A model generated the notes under the pieces. That model was not told the DNA's origin, made no database searches, and saw nothing but the letters and a program-made list of their open reading frames with translations. A stretch of 64,000 bases of DNA from positions 124,001-188,000 of the forward strand of contig CAWGHN010000004.1 in the NCBI GenBank assembly GCA_963822435.1, given 5' to 3'. Shown one piece after another: positions 8,674-17,187 of the stretch. Position numbers and translations under genes: made by a program. Position 1 is the stretch's first letter; the number at the start of each line of letters is the position of its first letter. Source of the stretch: JAUYQR01 sp963822435. Its GTDB lineage: Bacteria; Pseudomonadota; Alphaproteobacteria; Rhodobacterales; Rhodobacteraceae.

Positions 8674-9144
8674 TCATCTCTCCAGGGACACAACGGCGTT
8701 CACAACACCAGGGGCAGGGCGCCGGCTTATCTCCATCTCGTTGACTCGCAATCCACTGTCCCGCTGCACTGCTTCCAGCCAAAAAATCACGGAGTCGAAC
8801 GAAGCGTCTTCCAATACTACACGGACGCTTGATCCTTCAGGCTCGAGACGGCGAATGGTTAACTGAAACGCGGCGACACTCTCTGTAACCACGGTTGCAA
8901 GCGGTCGCTCATCGTTCACGCTAACCGATAACGTAGTCGCGGGCTGAGCCTGCAGGATATAGAGTGCGTGCTCCTGCCTCGTTATCTCGTCGGCCAAACT
9001 GATCCGCGCGGATTGCAGCGGCCGCCAAACGGTGACTACGATCAGCGAAACCAACAGCACGGCCAACAAGACCGTCAGCAACAGCCGCTCGCGCAGCTCG
9101 CGCCCCTCCCACCAAAGCACGATCGGAATAAAAATTGAGTTCAT
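8674..9144 (-). CDS. gspM: T2SS platform protein GspM
   Basis: A 156-residue bitopic membrane protein: a short cytoplasmic start (WWEGRELRERLLL), one transmembrane helix at about residues 22-42, a coiled segment (SARISLADEITRQEHAL) and a small ferredoxin-like periplasmic domain. This is the normal size and layout of GspM, which binds GspL. The start codon overlaps the gspL stop in an ATGA arrangement, and gspE follows after 4 bp. Confidence 0.85.
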   Translation of the reverse strand: MNSIFIPIVLWWEGRELRERLLLTVLLAVLLVSLIVVTVWRPLQSARISLADEITRQEHALYILQAQPATTLSVSVNDERPLATVVTESVAAFQLTIRRLEPEGSSVRVVLEDASFDSVIFWLEAVQRDSGLRVNEMEISRRPAPGVVNAVVSLER

Positions 9145-10247
9145 GTGCCATCCTCGCGGATCGTCATCTGAACCTCGGCAGCCCCGTCTCTGGTCGTTGC
9201 GGCGCCCGTTGTGACGAAAAATCCTTCTGCCGACAAAGAAGTTTGCATTGATTGCAGTGTCGCAAGATCAGGGGCCTCGATAGTCATCACCGCCTCGTTT
9301 TCGGCCGCCGAATAGCGCAAGTTTTGGACAGATACTTTGCCAGTTTGCGCGCTAATGTTGGAAAAAACCTGAGTCAGCAATCCTAGTGCTCCGCGATCTC
9401 CGTTGACCGGCTGTCGCAGGGCCAATGCCTCGGCGAGAGCCGCATCGATATCGCCATCGAGTGGAGCGTTCAGCGTCGCGCGTAACTCCGCCTTTTGGCT
9501 CGCTGCCATACGACTTAATGCGGTCACATCGGCGATCAAAAGTCCCAGATGGGCCAAAGCAGCTGACAGTCCGACAACAAAGAGTGGCCACGCGCCTAAG
9601 GGAAAGGAAAGACGGCCGCCTGCGCCACTCTTACCGGAGAGCAGGTCGAAGCCGCGCAAAAGTGGATCGGGCAAGAGCGGAAGTTCTGCTCGAGCAGCGA
9701 CTGGAATCTGTGTAGGCACGGAAACGCTGTAAAGCGTGATCACTGGAGAACCGGCGGCAATCCAGTACGCGGGCAAGCTTTCGGTAGACGTTGCAAAGCC
9801 CGAGCCATCGGGCAAGCGTACCAGCGCGCGCTCCGTCCCGCTCCACACTGCCCAGCCCGCTTGTGGCGCCGGGACCAGAAGCACGTCGGGCCAGAGCGCC
9901 ACGTCCTTCATCTCCGATGCATAGTTGGCAACCACTGATCGAGCAATCACGGCCACCAACCACACGTTCGGTGACGTTTGTGGACCCAGGACGACATGAA
10001 GGTCATCTAGCGACTGCGCAAGTCGATCTTCGATCGCATATCCTATTGAAGCGCGACGCTGGCCGGCTGACATGGTGGGAAGCGCGACTGCCAACAATAA
10101 TACATCCTCGCTTGGCACGAGCAAGATCCCACTCGGTGCGCGTAGCTGTGGCTCGTGTCCAAGCGTTAGCGACTTCCCGCTGGTTGCATGAACCAGGTCC
10201 AGGGCTGGCCCGGCCTCAGCCGCTCTTGAACTTGTGATAGCCATCAT
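9141..10247 (-). CDS. gspL: T2SS platform protein GspL
   Basis: About 368 residues. The N-terminal two-thirds is the actin-like cytoplasmic domain that binds GspE. A single transmembrane helix (WPLFVVGLSAALAHLGLLIADV) follows near residue 220, and then the periplasmic ferredoxin-like domain. Two adjacent ATGs (10247, 10244) are possible starts; an upstream GTG at 10286 would add an unconvincing basic leader. It is first in the gspLMEF unit and divergent from gspG, so the roughly 117 bp between them should hold both promoters. Confidence 0.85.
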   Translation of the reverse strand: MMAITSSRAAEAGPALDLVHATSGKSLTLGHEPQLRAPSGILLVPSEDVLLLAVALPTMSAGQRRASIGYAIEDRLAQSLDDLHVVLGPQTSPNVWLVAVIARSVVANYASEMKDVALWPDVLLVPAPQAGWAVWSGTERALVRLPDGSGFATSTESLPAYWIAAGSPVITLYSVSVPTQIPVAARAELPLLPDPLLRGFDLLSGKSGAGGRLSFPLGAWPLFVVGLSAALAHLGLLIADVTALSRMAASQKAELRATLNAPLDGDIDAALAEALALRQPVNGDRGALGLLTQVFSNISAQTGKVSVQNLRYSAAENEAVMTIEAPDLATLQSMQTSLSAEGFFVTTGAATTRDGAAEVQMTIREDGT

Positions 10248-10364
10248 CGTACCACTTTTCTTGCAGCACCGAGAAATCCGCACCAAGAATGTTACGCGGT
10301 GAAACTCTGGTGAGTTTCAGTTCGTATCAGTTTTTCAAGCCTTAACCACGGAAAGTGACGTATC

Positions 10365-10874
10365 ATGTTCTCTGGCATCCGCCTTTTCCGCAAATTTTTC
10401 TCTAAGGGGCAGCTTCGTCGCCAGAGCGAAGCCGGTGTTACGCTCATTGAGATGATGGTGGTCCTCGTGATCATCGGTATCGTTGCCGCGCTTGTTGTGC
10501 CAAATGTGATCGGGAGACCAGACGAAGCCCGGGTCGCTGTAGCGACTGCGGACCTTCGTACAATCTCAGCGAGCTTGGAAATGTACAGGCTCGACAACCG
10601 CAGCTATCCTACCACTGAACAGGGTCTGTCGGCTCTGACAGAGCGTCCCTCATCCGCGCCCGTGCCTAGGAATTGGGCGGCAGGCGGATACCTACCGAAC
10701 ATGCCGGTCGATCCTTGGGGCAACGCTTATGAGTACATCGCGCCCGGTCAACTTGGGCCATATGAGCTAACCTCGTTAGGGGCAGATGGCGAGCCCGGTG
10801 GTGTGGGCGTGGATGCCGACATTCTGCACGGTCCGGGCGCTGCAACATCAGCAGTCGGGGGACCGAGCGGATGA
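10365..10874 (+). CDS. gspG: T2SS major pseudopilin GspG
   Basis: A 169-residue major pseudopilin. A 24-residue basic leader ends at Gly24, with cleavage before VTLIE, so Glu29 is mature +5. A long hydrophobic helix follows, then the GspG calcium-binding C-terminal fold (PMDPWGN-like PVDPWGNAYEY, LTSLGADGEPGG). The leader is longer than usual for GspG. It is the first gene of the plus-strand unit gspG-H-I-C-D, whose members all overlap by four bases. Confidence 0.93.
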   Translation: MFSGIRLFRKFFSKGQLRRQSEAGVTLIEMMVVLVIIGIVAALVVPNVIGRPDEARVAVATADLRTISASLEMYRLDNRSYPTTEQGLSALTERPSSAPVPRNWAAGGYLPNMPVDPWGNAYEYIAPGQLGPYELTSLGADGEPGGVGVDADILHGPGAATSAVGGPSG

Positions 10875-11362
10875 CCAGATTCGTCCGCGATGGCCAAGCC
10901 GGGGTGACGCTGATCGAGGTAATGGCGATGCTAGCCGTAGTTGGAGTAGCGTCAGGGGCCGCCATGATGATCGTAGGCGACCGTGGTGCGAACGCTGAGG
11001 CGGAGGCAGTGCGACTCGCCCGGTTACTGTCACTCGGCGTGGACGAAGCCCTAATCTCGGGACGACCGCTAGTAATGCAATGGGATGCAACAGGCTACTC
11101 ATTCGGGCAATTGCAAACAGGTCAGCAAGACGAACCTCCTCAGATCTGGCCCCCAGCCATGCTGGCCATGTTGGGGCAACGTCACGACCTCGCGAAGCCG
11201 TTGGAACTTGTGCCTCGAAATATTGAGATGTCAGCGGCGATGGTCTTGCCTACCAGTGGTGCTGCGGCCGAAGTTACTTTCGACATCACTGGTTCTGACA
11301 CAACCTGGATGGTAACCTTTGATGGTTTTTCCGCAGTGTCTAAGGTTCAGGAAAGTCCATGA
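10871..11362 (+). CDS. gspH: T2SS minor pseudopilin GspH
   Basis: A 163-residue minor pseudopilin with leader MTRFVRDGQAG, cleavage after Gly11 and Glu at mature +5 (VTLIE). The hydrophobic helix is followed by the GspH beta domain (RLLSLGVDEALISGRPLVMQWD). It overlaps gspG and gspI by ATGA. GspH is thought to link the tip complex to the GspG shaft. Confidence 0.88.
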   Translation: MTRFVRDGQAGVTLIEVMAMLAVVGVASGAAMMIVGDRGANAEAEAVRLARLLSLGVDEALISGRPLVMQWDATGYSFGQLQTGQQDEPPQIWPPAMLAMLGQRHDLAKPLELVPRNIEMSAAMVLPTSGAAAEVTFDITGSDTTWMVTFDGFSAVSKVQESP

Positions 11363-11721
11363 CCCGCTCTGCCGACGCAGGCTTTACCCTGATCGAAACT
11401 CTTGTTGCATTGGCGGTTCTCGCTACCTCTTCGGTCGCGCTTTTGGGAGCGACCGAAGCGCATATTGCGCGGATTGGCGATCTGGAAGCGCGCGCAGCGG
11501 CGCAGTGGGCGGCCGAAAACCTGCTTGCGGAATTGACTTTGGGGCAACCGGCGAACGACGTGCCCGTGTCGATACTGGGGATAAGCGTTGTATTAGAGTC
11601 GTCAAATACGCCCACCAGCGATCCTCATCTGTCCCGAGTCGAGATAATTGCCTCAGAAGTTTCCGACGCTCAGGTCTACGCTCGACTAACGGGCTTTCTG
11701 GACGTGGGAGGCAGCCCATGA
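11359..11721 (+). CDS. gspI: T2SS minor pseudopilin GspI
   Basis: A 120-residue minor pseudopilin, normal size for GspI. Leader MTRSADAG, mature start FTLIE with Glu at +5, then a hydrophobic helix and the short GspI C-terminal domain (WAAENLLAEL). ATGA overlaps on both sides. Its usual tip partners GspJ and GspK are encoded on the other strand 7 kb away, so tip stoichiometry must be set across two operons. Confidence 0.88.
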   Translation: MTRSADAGFTLIETLVALAVLATSSVALLGATEAHIARIGDLEARAAAQWAAENLLAELTLGQPANDVPVSILGISVVLESSNTPTSDPHLSRVEIIASEVSDAQVYARLTGFLDVGGSP

Positions 11722-12554
11722 CGATCGAAATTCCTGCGGCTGCGGCTTGGATTTTCGCGGCTTTATCCGCAATTAGCGTAGGCGTGGCCGCTGGGCCGGT
11801 TGCTTGGCGGATTGCGGGCGAAAGCGGGCAGCCCATCGGAAGTGTTGCGGTGTCTCCTGTTCCGGACGGTTCACGGCTGGACTTATCGCCAATCCTGACG
11901 TTTGCGCCGTTTGGCAGCGTCGTCGGGTCCGATACGACTCCGCAGGTGATCAACGAAACTGGCCTTGGCTTGACACTAATGGGCGTCACGCTGTCAATCC
12001 CGGCATCTGCATCGCGCGCGATCATCGGGGGCGGGGACAGCGGCCGGGCCGAAAGCTATGCGATTGGGGCCGCCATTACGGCCAACGTTACGTTGGCTGA
12101 AGTGGCCCGTACGCACGTTGTATTGGAGGTTGACGATCGTCTAGAAACGCTGTCTTTCGAGAAATCTGGGGCCAAACCAACCGCAACAGGGAAAACCGAC
12201 CTACGCACACTAATCCCCGCTGCCTCCGCCCCTTCACAGGCTCCCGCGTCCAATGATTCGGATGCGGTTATCGCTCGCTACCGAGCCGCCATCTTGCAGA
12301 ATCCTCAAAGCGTAATGGAACGTCTTGGGCTGGAAGCAACTGGCGAAGGTTATCGCATTTCGGAGGCAGCCTCTCCCGGCGTGCGACAGGCAGGTTTTCG
12401 ACCGGGCGATCTGGTCACCGCAGTCAACGGACAAAAAGTGGGCGACATTCCCAGCGATCAACGCTATTTCGACGAGGTGGCGGCTTCAGGTAAAGCCAGG
12501 GTCGAGCTTCAACGGGACGGGGAAACTATCATCATGACATTTCCGCTCCGATGA
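11718..12554 (+). CDS. gspC: T2SS protein GspC with C-terminal PDZ domain
   Basis: A 278-residue bitopic protein: an N-terminal transmembrane helix (AWIFAALSAISVGVAAG), then the homology region seen as FGSVVGS and LGLTLMGVTL, a low-complexity Pro/Ala/Ser linker near 190, and a PDZ domain in the last 80 residues (GVRQAGFRPGDLVTAVNG). GspC connects the inner-membrane platform to the secretin and may take part in substrate recruitment. ATGA overlaps with gspI and gspD. Confidence 0.9.
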   Translation: MTIEIPAAAAWIFAALSAISVGVAAGPVAWRIAGESGQPIGSVAVSPVPDGSRLDLSPILTFAPFGSVVGSDTTPQVINETGLGLTLMGVTLSIPASASRAIIGGGDSGRAESYAIGAAITANVTLAEVARTHVVLEVDDRLETLSFEKSGAKPTATGKTDLRTLIPAASAPSQAPASNDSDAVIARYRAAILQNPQSVMERLGLEATGEGYRISEAASPGVRQAGFRPGDLVTAVNGQKVGDIPSDQRYFDEVAASGKARVELQRDGETIIMTFPLR

Positions 12555-14557
12555 GCTGCATCAAGAGGTACATCGCCGCTGCGTTATGGTTTGCTCTGAT
12601 TGCGGCAGCGACGGCTCTGCCACCTGCATCAGCCCAGACCGGTCCCGACGACGGAACTTTTGTGATTAATTTGCGGGATGCCGACATCCGCACTTTGGCC
12701 GAGCAGGTTTCGGAGATTACAGGACGCACTCTGGTGCTTGATCCTAATGTCAGTGGCATAGTGACCGTCATTTCCGCAGAACCGCTAGACGCGGACGGGG
12801 TGTGGGAACTTTTTCAGTCTGTCCTTGGCGTTCAAGGTTTTACGGCGCTTCCGTCAGGTATTCTGTGGCGCATCGTGCCGCAGGCTGCTGTTCGCGAAGG
12901 CGGTGGCGTCATCGAAATGGATGATAGTTTGGGGCGCCTTGACGTCGTGACCCGGCTGGTTCAACTGAAGAACTTTCCGGCAGTAACTGCCGTCGGTGCG
13001 CTCCGTCCGTTGGTGGCGAGTTTCGGGTATATTGAAGCTGTAGTCGATACCAACACTTTGGTTATCACCGACACTGCCGAAAACGTCGCTAGGATTGAGG
13101 GCATCGCGCGGGCATTGGACGCCGACGACGGCAAGAAAGTGTACACCATTAAGGTCCGAGATGCCGACGTCGCTGAGGTTGGATTGGCTGTTCAGAATAT
13201 CCTCGGTGCGCCCTTAGGGCTCGCGCCTGGCACACCAGACCCCCGCATCACTGTCGACACGCGATCGAACCAGCTAATTTTGAATGTCGATCGCGAGACA
13301 TATCTTCTCGTACAGGATATCGTGGAAGATCTCGATGTGCCAGGACGCCGGCTGGCGTCAACTGTGCCGGTCACGCGCGTCTACAGCCTTCAGTTTGCTG
13401 ATGCCGCTTCAATGGCCGAAGTTTTGCAAGGTCTTGTCGGATCCGGATCCATCACCACAAATCCGGTTGCTGAGGCTTTGACCGCGGAAGTCGATCCTCA
13501 AACTGGTGAGCCCGTTTCTGGGGTCGATGTGCGTTTGGTTGCCCCACCCGTCGGAGCGCTGTCGGCCGAGGACATCACCATCCAGGCAGTAGTCGAAAGC
13601 AATGCCGTCGTAGTACGGGCCCGAGTGGAGGTTCAGGCCGACCTTTCCGCGCTGATCGCACAACTGGATCAGCGACGTCCGCAAGTGTTGATCGAAGCCG
13701 CAATCGTAGAAGTTTCTGGCGACATTGCCGAACAACTTGGGGTGCAACTGGGTTTCGGTGCGGCCGCGCCGCCCGGTGGCTTTGCCGCCACATCGTTTTC
13801 GTCGGCAGGAGTGTCACTGGATAATATTCTCAGCCTTCTCGGTTCGCCGGTAGGCATAGCAGTAGCCCCATCGGGCCTATCGATCGGTTTGTCGCGTCAG
13901 GACGAGTTTGGACTGCTGCTCCAGGCACTCGGGCAGTCTACGAAAGCGAACTTACTTTCCACTCCAAGCATCACTACCTTGGACAATCAGGCAGCCGAAA
14001 TCGTCGTCGGCCAGAACGTGCCTTTCCGCACCGGCTCTGTCACTAGCGATGGCACCACGCAAAACACTATTGAGCGCCAAGATGTTGGCATCACGATGCG
14101 TGTTGTCCCCCGCGTAAACAAGGGTGACGTCATTCAGTTGGATATCAGCCAAGAGGTATCGTCGCTGTCCACCGCAGCCGTGACCGGCGCCGCAGACATT
14201 GTAACGAATCGACGGAGCATCAAAACCACAGTGCTTGCTGATAATGGGGGCACGATTGTCTTGGGCGGGTTGATCACCAATGACCGCCGATCCAGCCGGT
14301 CGGAAGTTCCGGGCCTCGGAAAGCTTCCTCTTATTGGTGGCCTTTTTCGCAATAAACAGGAATCGTCCCGGCGCCAAACGTTGTTCGTATTTCTGCGACC
14401 GACAATTCTTAGATCGCGTTCGGACGTCGCCGAGGTTTCGAATAATCGATTCATGAAGCTGAAGGCAATCGAGTCCAATCCTGGCGACGAGGGCAGTCTT
14501 TTGAACGACCGAAAGGCAGTTCGCAGATTGCCCGTAGAGATCGACGGGCTCTATTGA
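12551..14557 (+). CDS. gspD: T2SS outer-membrane secretin GspD
   Basis: A 668-residue secretin with a signal peptide ending near SAQT (residues 28-30). The N0 domain begins at FVINLRDADIRTLAEQV, three N1-N3 domains follow, and then the secretin domain with its hallmark PRVNKGDVIQLDISQEVS and IVLGGLI, ending with VPGLGKLPLIGGLF. The last 50 residues past the secretin core may form an S-domain-like tail. No dedicated GspS pilotin gene is visible here. It is the last gene of the gspGHICD unit. Confidence 0.95.
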   Translation: MSCIKRYIAAALWFALIAAATALPPASAQTGPDDGTFVINLRDADIRTLAEQVSEITGRTLVLDPNVSGIVTVISAEPLDADGVWELFQSVLGVQGFTALPSGILWRIVPQAAVREGGGVIEMDDSLGRLDVVTRLVQLKNFPAVTAVGALRPLVASFGYIEAVVDTNTLVITDTAENVARIEGIARALDADDGKKVYTIKVRDADVAEVGLAVQNILGAPLGLAPGTPDPRITVDTRSNQLILNVDRETYLLVQDIVEDLDVPGRRLASTVPVTRVYSLQFADAASMAEVLQGLVGSGSITTNPVAEALTAEVDPQTGEPVSGVDVRLVAPPVGALSAEDITIQAVVESNAVVVRARVEVQADLSALIAQLDQRRPQVLIEAAIVEVSGDIAEQLGVQLGFGAAAPPGGFAATSFSSAGVSLDNILSLLGSPVGIAVAPSGLSIGLSRQDEFGLLLQALGQSTKANLLSTPSITTLDNQAAEIVVGQNVPFRTGSVTSDGTTQNTIERQDVGITMRVVPRVNKGDVIQLDISQEVSSLSTAAVTGAADIVTNRRSIKTTVLADNGGTIVLGGLITNDRRSSRSEVPGLGKLPLIGGLFRNKQESSRRQTLFVFLRPTILRSRSDVAEVSNNRFMKLKAIESNPGDEGSLLNDRKAVRRLPVEIDGLY

Positions 14558-14934
14558 TTGGCCAGGATTGGTAATTGGGACTGTTGCAGGAACTCGACGT
14601 AGTCCTGAAAGTTTGTGACACTTTCGTACGTTTCTAAGTGGACCTTTTAAGACGCCGAACTCAAGCTCATTCATAGTGTGCCGCCCCGGCCTGGTGACGC
14701 TTGAACGGGCATTGCTGCCAATGCGCAGACGCACGAAGGGGTATTTTTTATCGACAGCGAGAATCTATTCGACCTAACTAAGCTCGGGCTTTTCGCTTTG
14801 GATGAAACGCACCCCTCTGCCGTAGGATCTGTCGTGATGGGCCGGTTCAAAGCGAAAGCGATCGCCACTCGCTCTCAACCATGACCGCGGCAGCCGGGCG
14901 ACCAGGGCCGCCAACGATTTTCTTCAGCCTGTCT
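14558..14934. other. Intergenic region, no gene seen
   Basis: The 377 bp between gspD and the convergent MBL gene contain only short overlapping frames without ribosome-binding sites or recognisable similarity, and no convincing terminator with a T run. Confidence 0.5.
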
Positions 14935-15909
14935 TCACATGATCTGCCAATGCTCGGGCACCCAAGCATAAGCGCCATCCTTCTTCTCAACATGCCCGAC
15001 ACCAGGGAAGGGTAGATGTGTGGCCGCAACAGCGATCCGATCTGCGGAGACCATGTCGAAGATAGCTTTGCGCGTCGCTGCTGCCTGTGCACCGTCCGCA
15101 TCAAACGCAATACCGGCTTCTGGGTGCGCGAACTGCACAGCCGCAATTGCTGCAGCATCGCCAAGGATCAGGAGTTGGTCTGTACCGCTGGAGACTCGAA
15201 CCGCTGAGTGGCCCGGAGTATGTCCGAACGCCTCAACTGTAGTCAGACCGTCACTGAGGTCTGCAGCGCCAGAAAATGGACTTAGCCGCTCGCCGTAAGC
15301 AGCCGACACACCGCGTGCCAACGCAAAGAACGGCTTAGAAGCATCCGGAACAGACGCGGCGATTGCCTCGTCGGTCCAGAACTTCAGATCGGTTTCATGC
15401 ACATTAAGCGATGCTGAGCCGAATACTGCGGTCCCATCAGCCGATAGCAGGCCGCCGATGTGGTCCGGATGCATGTGGGTCAAGACGATCCGCTTCACGT
15501 CGTCGGTGGCAATGCCCATGGCGCTGAGTGCGGCCGCCACCCGGCCAGCAGTCGGCCCAAATGCGCTCCCCGAACCCGCGTCGATCATGGTGATGCCTTC
15601 CGGACCATGGATCAGGTGAATACTGATCGGCAGCCGGATCTGGTCACTGACGCCAAGGTAAGTGTCCGTCATGCCAGTGTCGATCTGTTCGGCAGTGGCG
15701 TTTGTGATCAATGGACGGCCAAGATCGAAGAACCCGTCCAGAAGGGCCGTGACTCGCAGATCGCCGACCATCCGGTCGTAAAAAGTTGGTAAGACCGCTT
15801 TGAGCGTTCCTGTTTCCTGGGCGATGGCGACACGCGCGTTGAGAAACGGTGCGCTGAGGGTGAAAGCCCCACCGAATAGGGCCGCGCGACGGGAGAAGAA
15901 CGGGTTCAT
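14935..15909 (-). CDS. MBL-fold metallohydrolase with Tat signal
   Basis: A 324-residue metallo-beta-lactamase-fold enzyme with the zinc motif THMHPDHIGG, a downstream HTPGHS and an ILGDAAA segment, the standard ligand set of the superfamily. The N-terminus SRRAALFGG followed by a hydrophobic stretch and AIAQE predicts Tat export and cleavage near residue 30. The start ATG 15909 was chosen because it places the twin Arg at residues 7-8; upstream codons give no sensible leader. The fold covers lactonases, phosphotriesterases and hydrolases of unknown substrate, so the substrate is open. Confidence 0.85.
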   Translation of the reverse strand: MNPFFSRRAALFGGAFTLSAPFLNARVAIAQETGTLKAVLPTFYDRMVGDLRVTALLDGFFDLGRPLITNATAEQIDTGMTDTYLGVSDQIRLPISIHLIHGPEGITMIDAGSGSAFGPTAGRVAAALSAMGIATDDVKRIVLTHMHPDHIGGLLSADGTAVFGSASLNVHETDLKFWTDEAIAASVPDASKPFFALARGVSAAYGERLSPFSGAADLSDGLTTVEAFGHTPGHSAVRVSSGTDQLLILGDAAAIAAVQFAHPEAGIAFDADGAQAAATRKAIFDMVSADRIAVAATHLPFPGVGHVEKKDGAYAWVPEHWQIM

Positions 15910-16260
15910 GATGTGCCTTGTGCGTTGCGCCATTTGCCCTGTGGGAAGTAGGTCGGCATGTCTGCCGATCAATGTCGGCTTCGTTTTAGATAGGTGTTCG
16001 GCTTGTAGGCATTGAACAGCGCCCGACGCGGCACGGGCTTCTCAACACGATTGACCTGCGCTTCAGGCGGGTGGTGGGCATACCTTCGGCAGCGGGTCTA
16101 AGCTGCTGCTTTGTCGTCACGTGCCAAAGGCTAAAGCGATGAGCCATCAGGCTGCCTCTTTTTTCGCGGCCAGGTCGGCAGGCGCAAGATGCCTTTGATC
16201 CAGGACTTGCGCGCTATGCTTGGGGTTGATTGCTCCATCTAGAATAGCGCGTCCGTATGG
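15910..16260. other. Intergenic region between MBL gene and IS5 copy 1
   Basis: I see no supported gene in this stretch. A minus-strand frame around 15980-16090 reads like a basic C-terminal tail but has no start or family match, so I leave it uncalled. Confidence 0.4.
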
Positions 16261-17119
16261 CTAGGGTCAGGACCCATTGATCATCCGCTCTTGGCGTGAT
16301 TCAGCCTCCGCAAGGAGACTGACCGATGAGCAACCTTTTTTGGCTGACGGACGCGCAGATGGCGCGGCTGCAGCCCTTCTTTCCCAAGAGCCACGGCAAG
16401 CCGCGGGTCGACGACCGGCGGGTGTTGAGCGGCATAATCTTCATCAATCGCAATGGCTTGCGCTGGTGCGATGCGCCGAAGGAATATGGCCCGCCGAAGA
16501 CCCTCTACAACCGTTGGAAGCGGTGGAGCGACAAGGGTGTCTTCGCCCGAATGATGGATGGCCTGACCGCCGAGGCAGCCGTTCCGAAGACGGTGATGAT
16601 CGACGCGACCTACCTGAAGGCACACCGCACGGCGACCAGCCTGCGGTCGAAAAAGGGGGGCCCGGCGACCAGAGGGGCCGTCTGATCGGCCGAACCAAGG
16701 GCGGCATGAACACCAAGTTGCATGCCGTCACCGACGCCGAGGGCCGCCCGATCCGCTTCTTCATGACCGCCGGCCAGGTCAGCGACTACACCGGTGCGGC
16801 GGCCCTGCTGGGCAGCCTGCCAAAGGCGGAGTGGTTGCTGGCCGACCGTGGCTATGACGCTGACTGGTTCAGGGAAGCGTTGAAAGACAAGGGGATAAAG
16901 CCCTGCATTCCCGGCAGGAAGTCGCGCGGCAAACCCATCAAGCATGACAAGCGCCGCTACAAACGACGCAACAGGATCGAGATCATGTTCGGGCGGCTCA
17001 AGGACTGGCGGCGGGTCGCAACACGCTACGACAGATGCCCGAAGGTCTTCCTCTCCGCCGTCGCCCTCGCCGCAACAGTCATGTTCTGGCTATGATGCGA
17101 GAACGAGTCCTGACCCTAG
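16261..17119 (+). mobile_element. IS5-family insertion sequence, copy 1 (IS427-like)
   Basis: An 859-bp element bounded by perfect 13-bp inverted ends CTAGGGTCAGGAC and GTCCTGACCCTAG. It is identical to the copy at 29947-30805. Both copies show CTAG at both outer ends, so CTAG may be the duplicated target rather than part of the element. The transposase is in two overlapping frames, the layout of the IS427 group. The right end lies 68 bp upstream of the MscS gene. Confidence 0.92.
16326..17095 (+). CDS. IS5-family transposase, made by -1 frameshift
   Basis: The first frame (16326-16685, 119 residues) has the N-terminal DUF4096-type domain and the first catalytic Asp in MIDATYLKAH. The second frame supplies the rest of the DDE core: LLADRGYDADWF and the RNRIEIMFGRLKDWRRVATRYD region carrying the final Glu. 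A perfect -1 slippery heptamer GGGGGGC occurs at 16655-16661 in the correct phase, just after A5. Joining the frames there gives about 256 residues, normal for this group. Confidence 0.88.
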
Positions 17120-17187
17120 GGTGCACCGGGGTCGGAGGACGTCTGCGACGGGGAGCGTGCAGCGAACGCAGAAAGGTTGATCTGGAC

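Noticed and set aside
15980..16100. Possible C-terminal coding tail on the minus strand before IS5 copy 1
   Set aside because: Basic composition only, no start, no family and no length; cannot be separated from chance.
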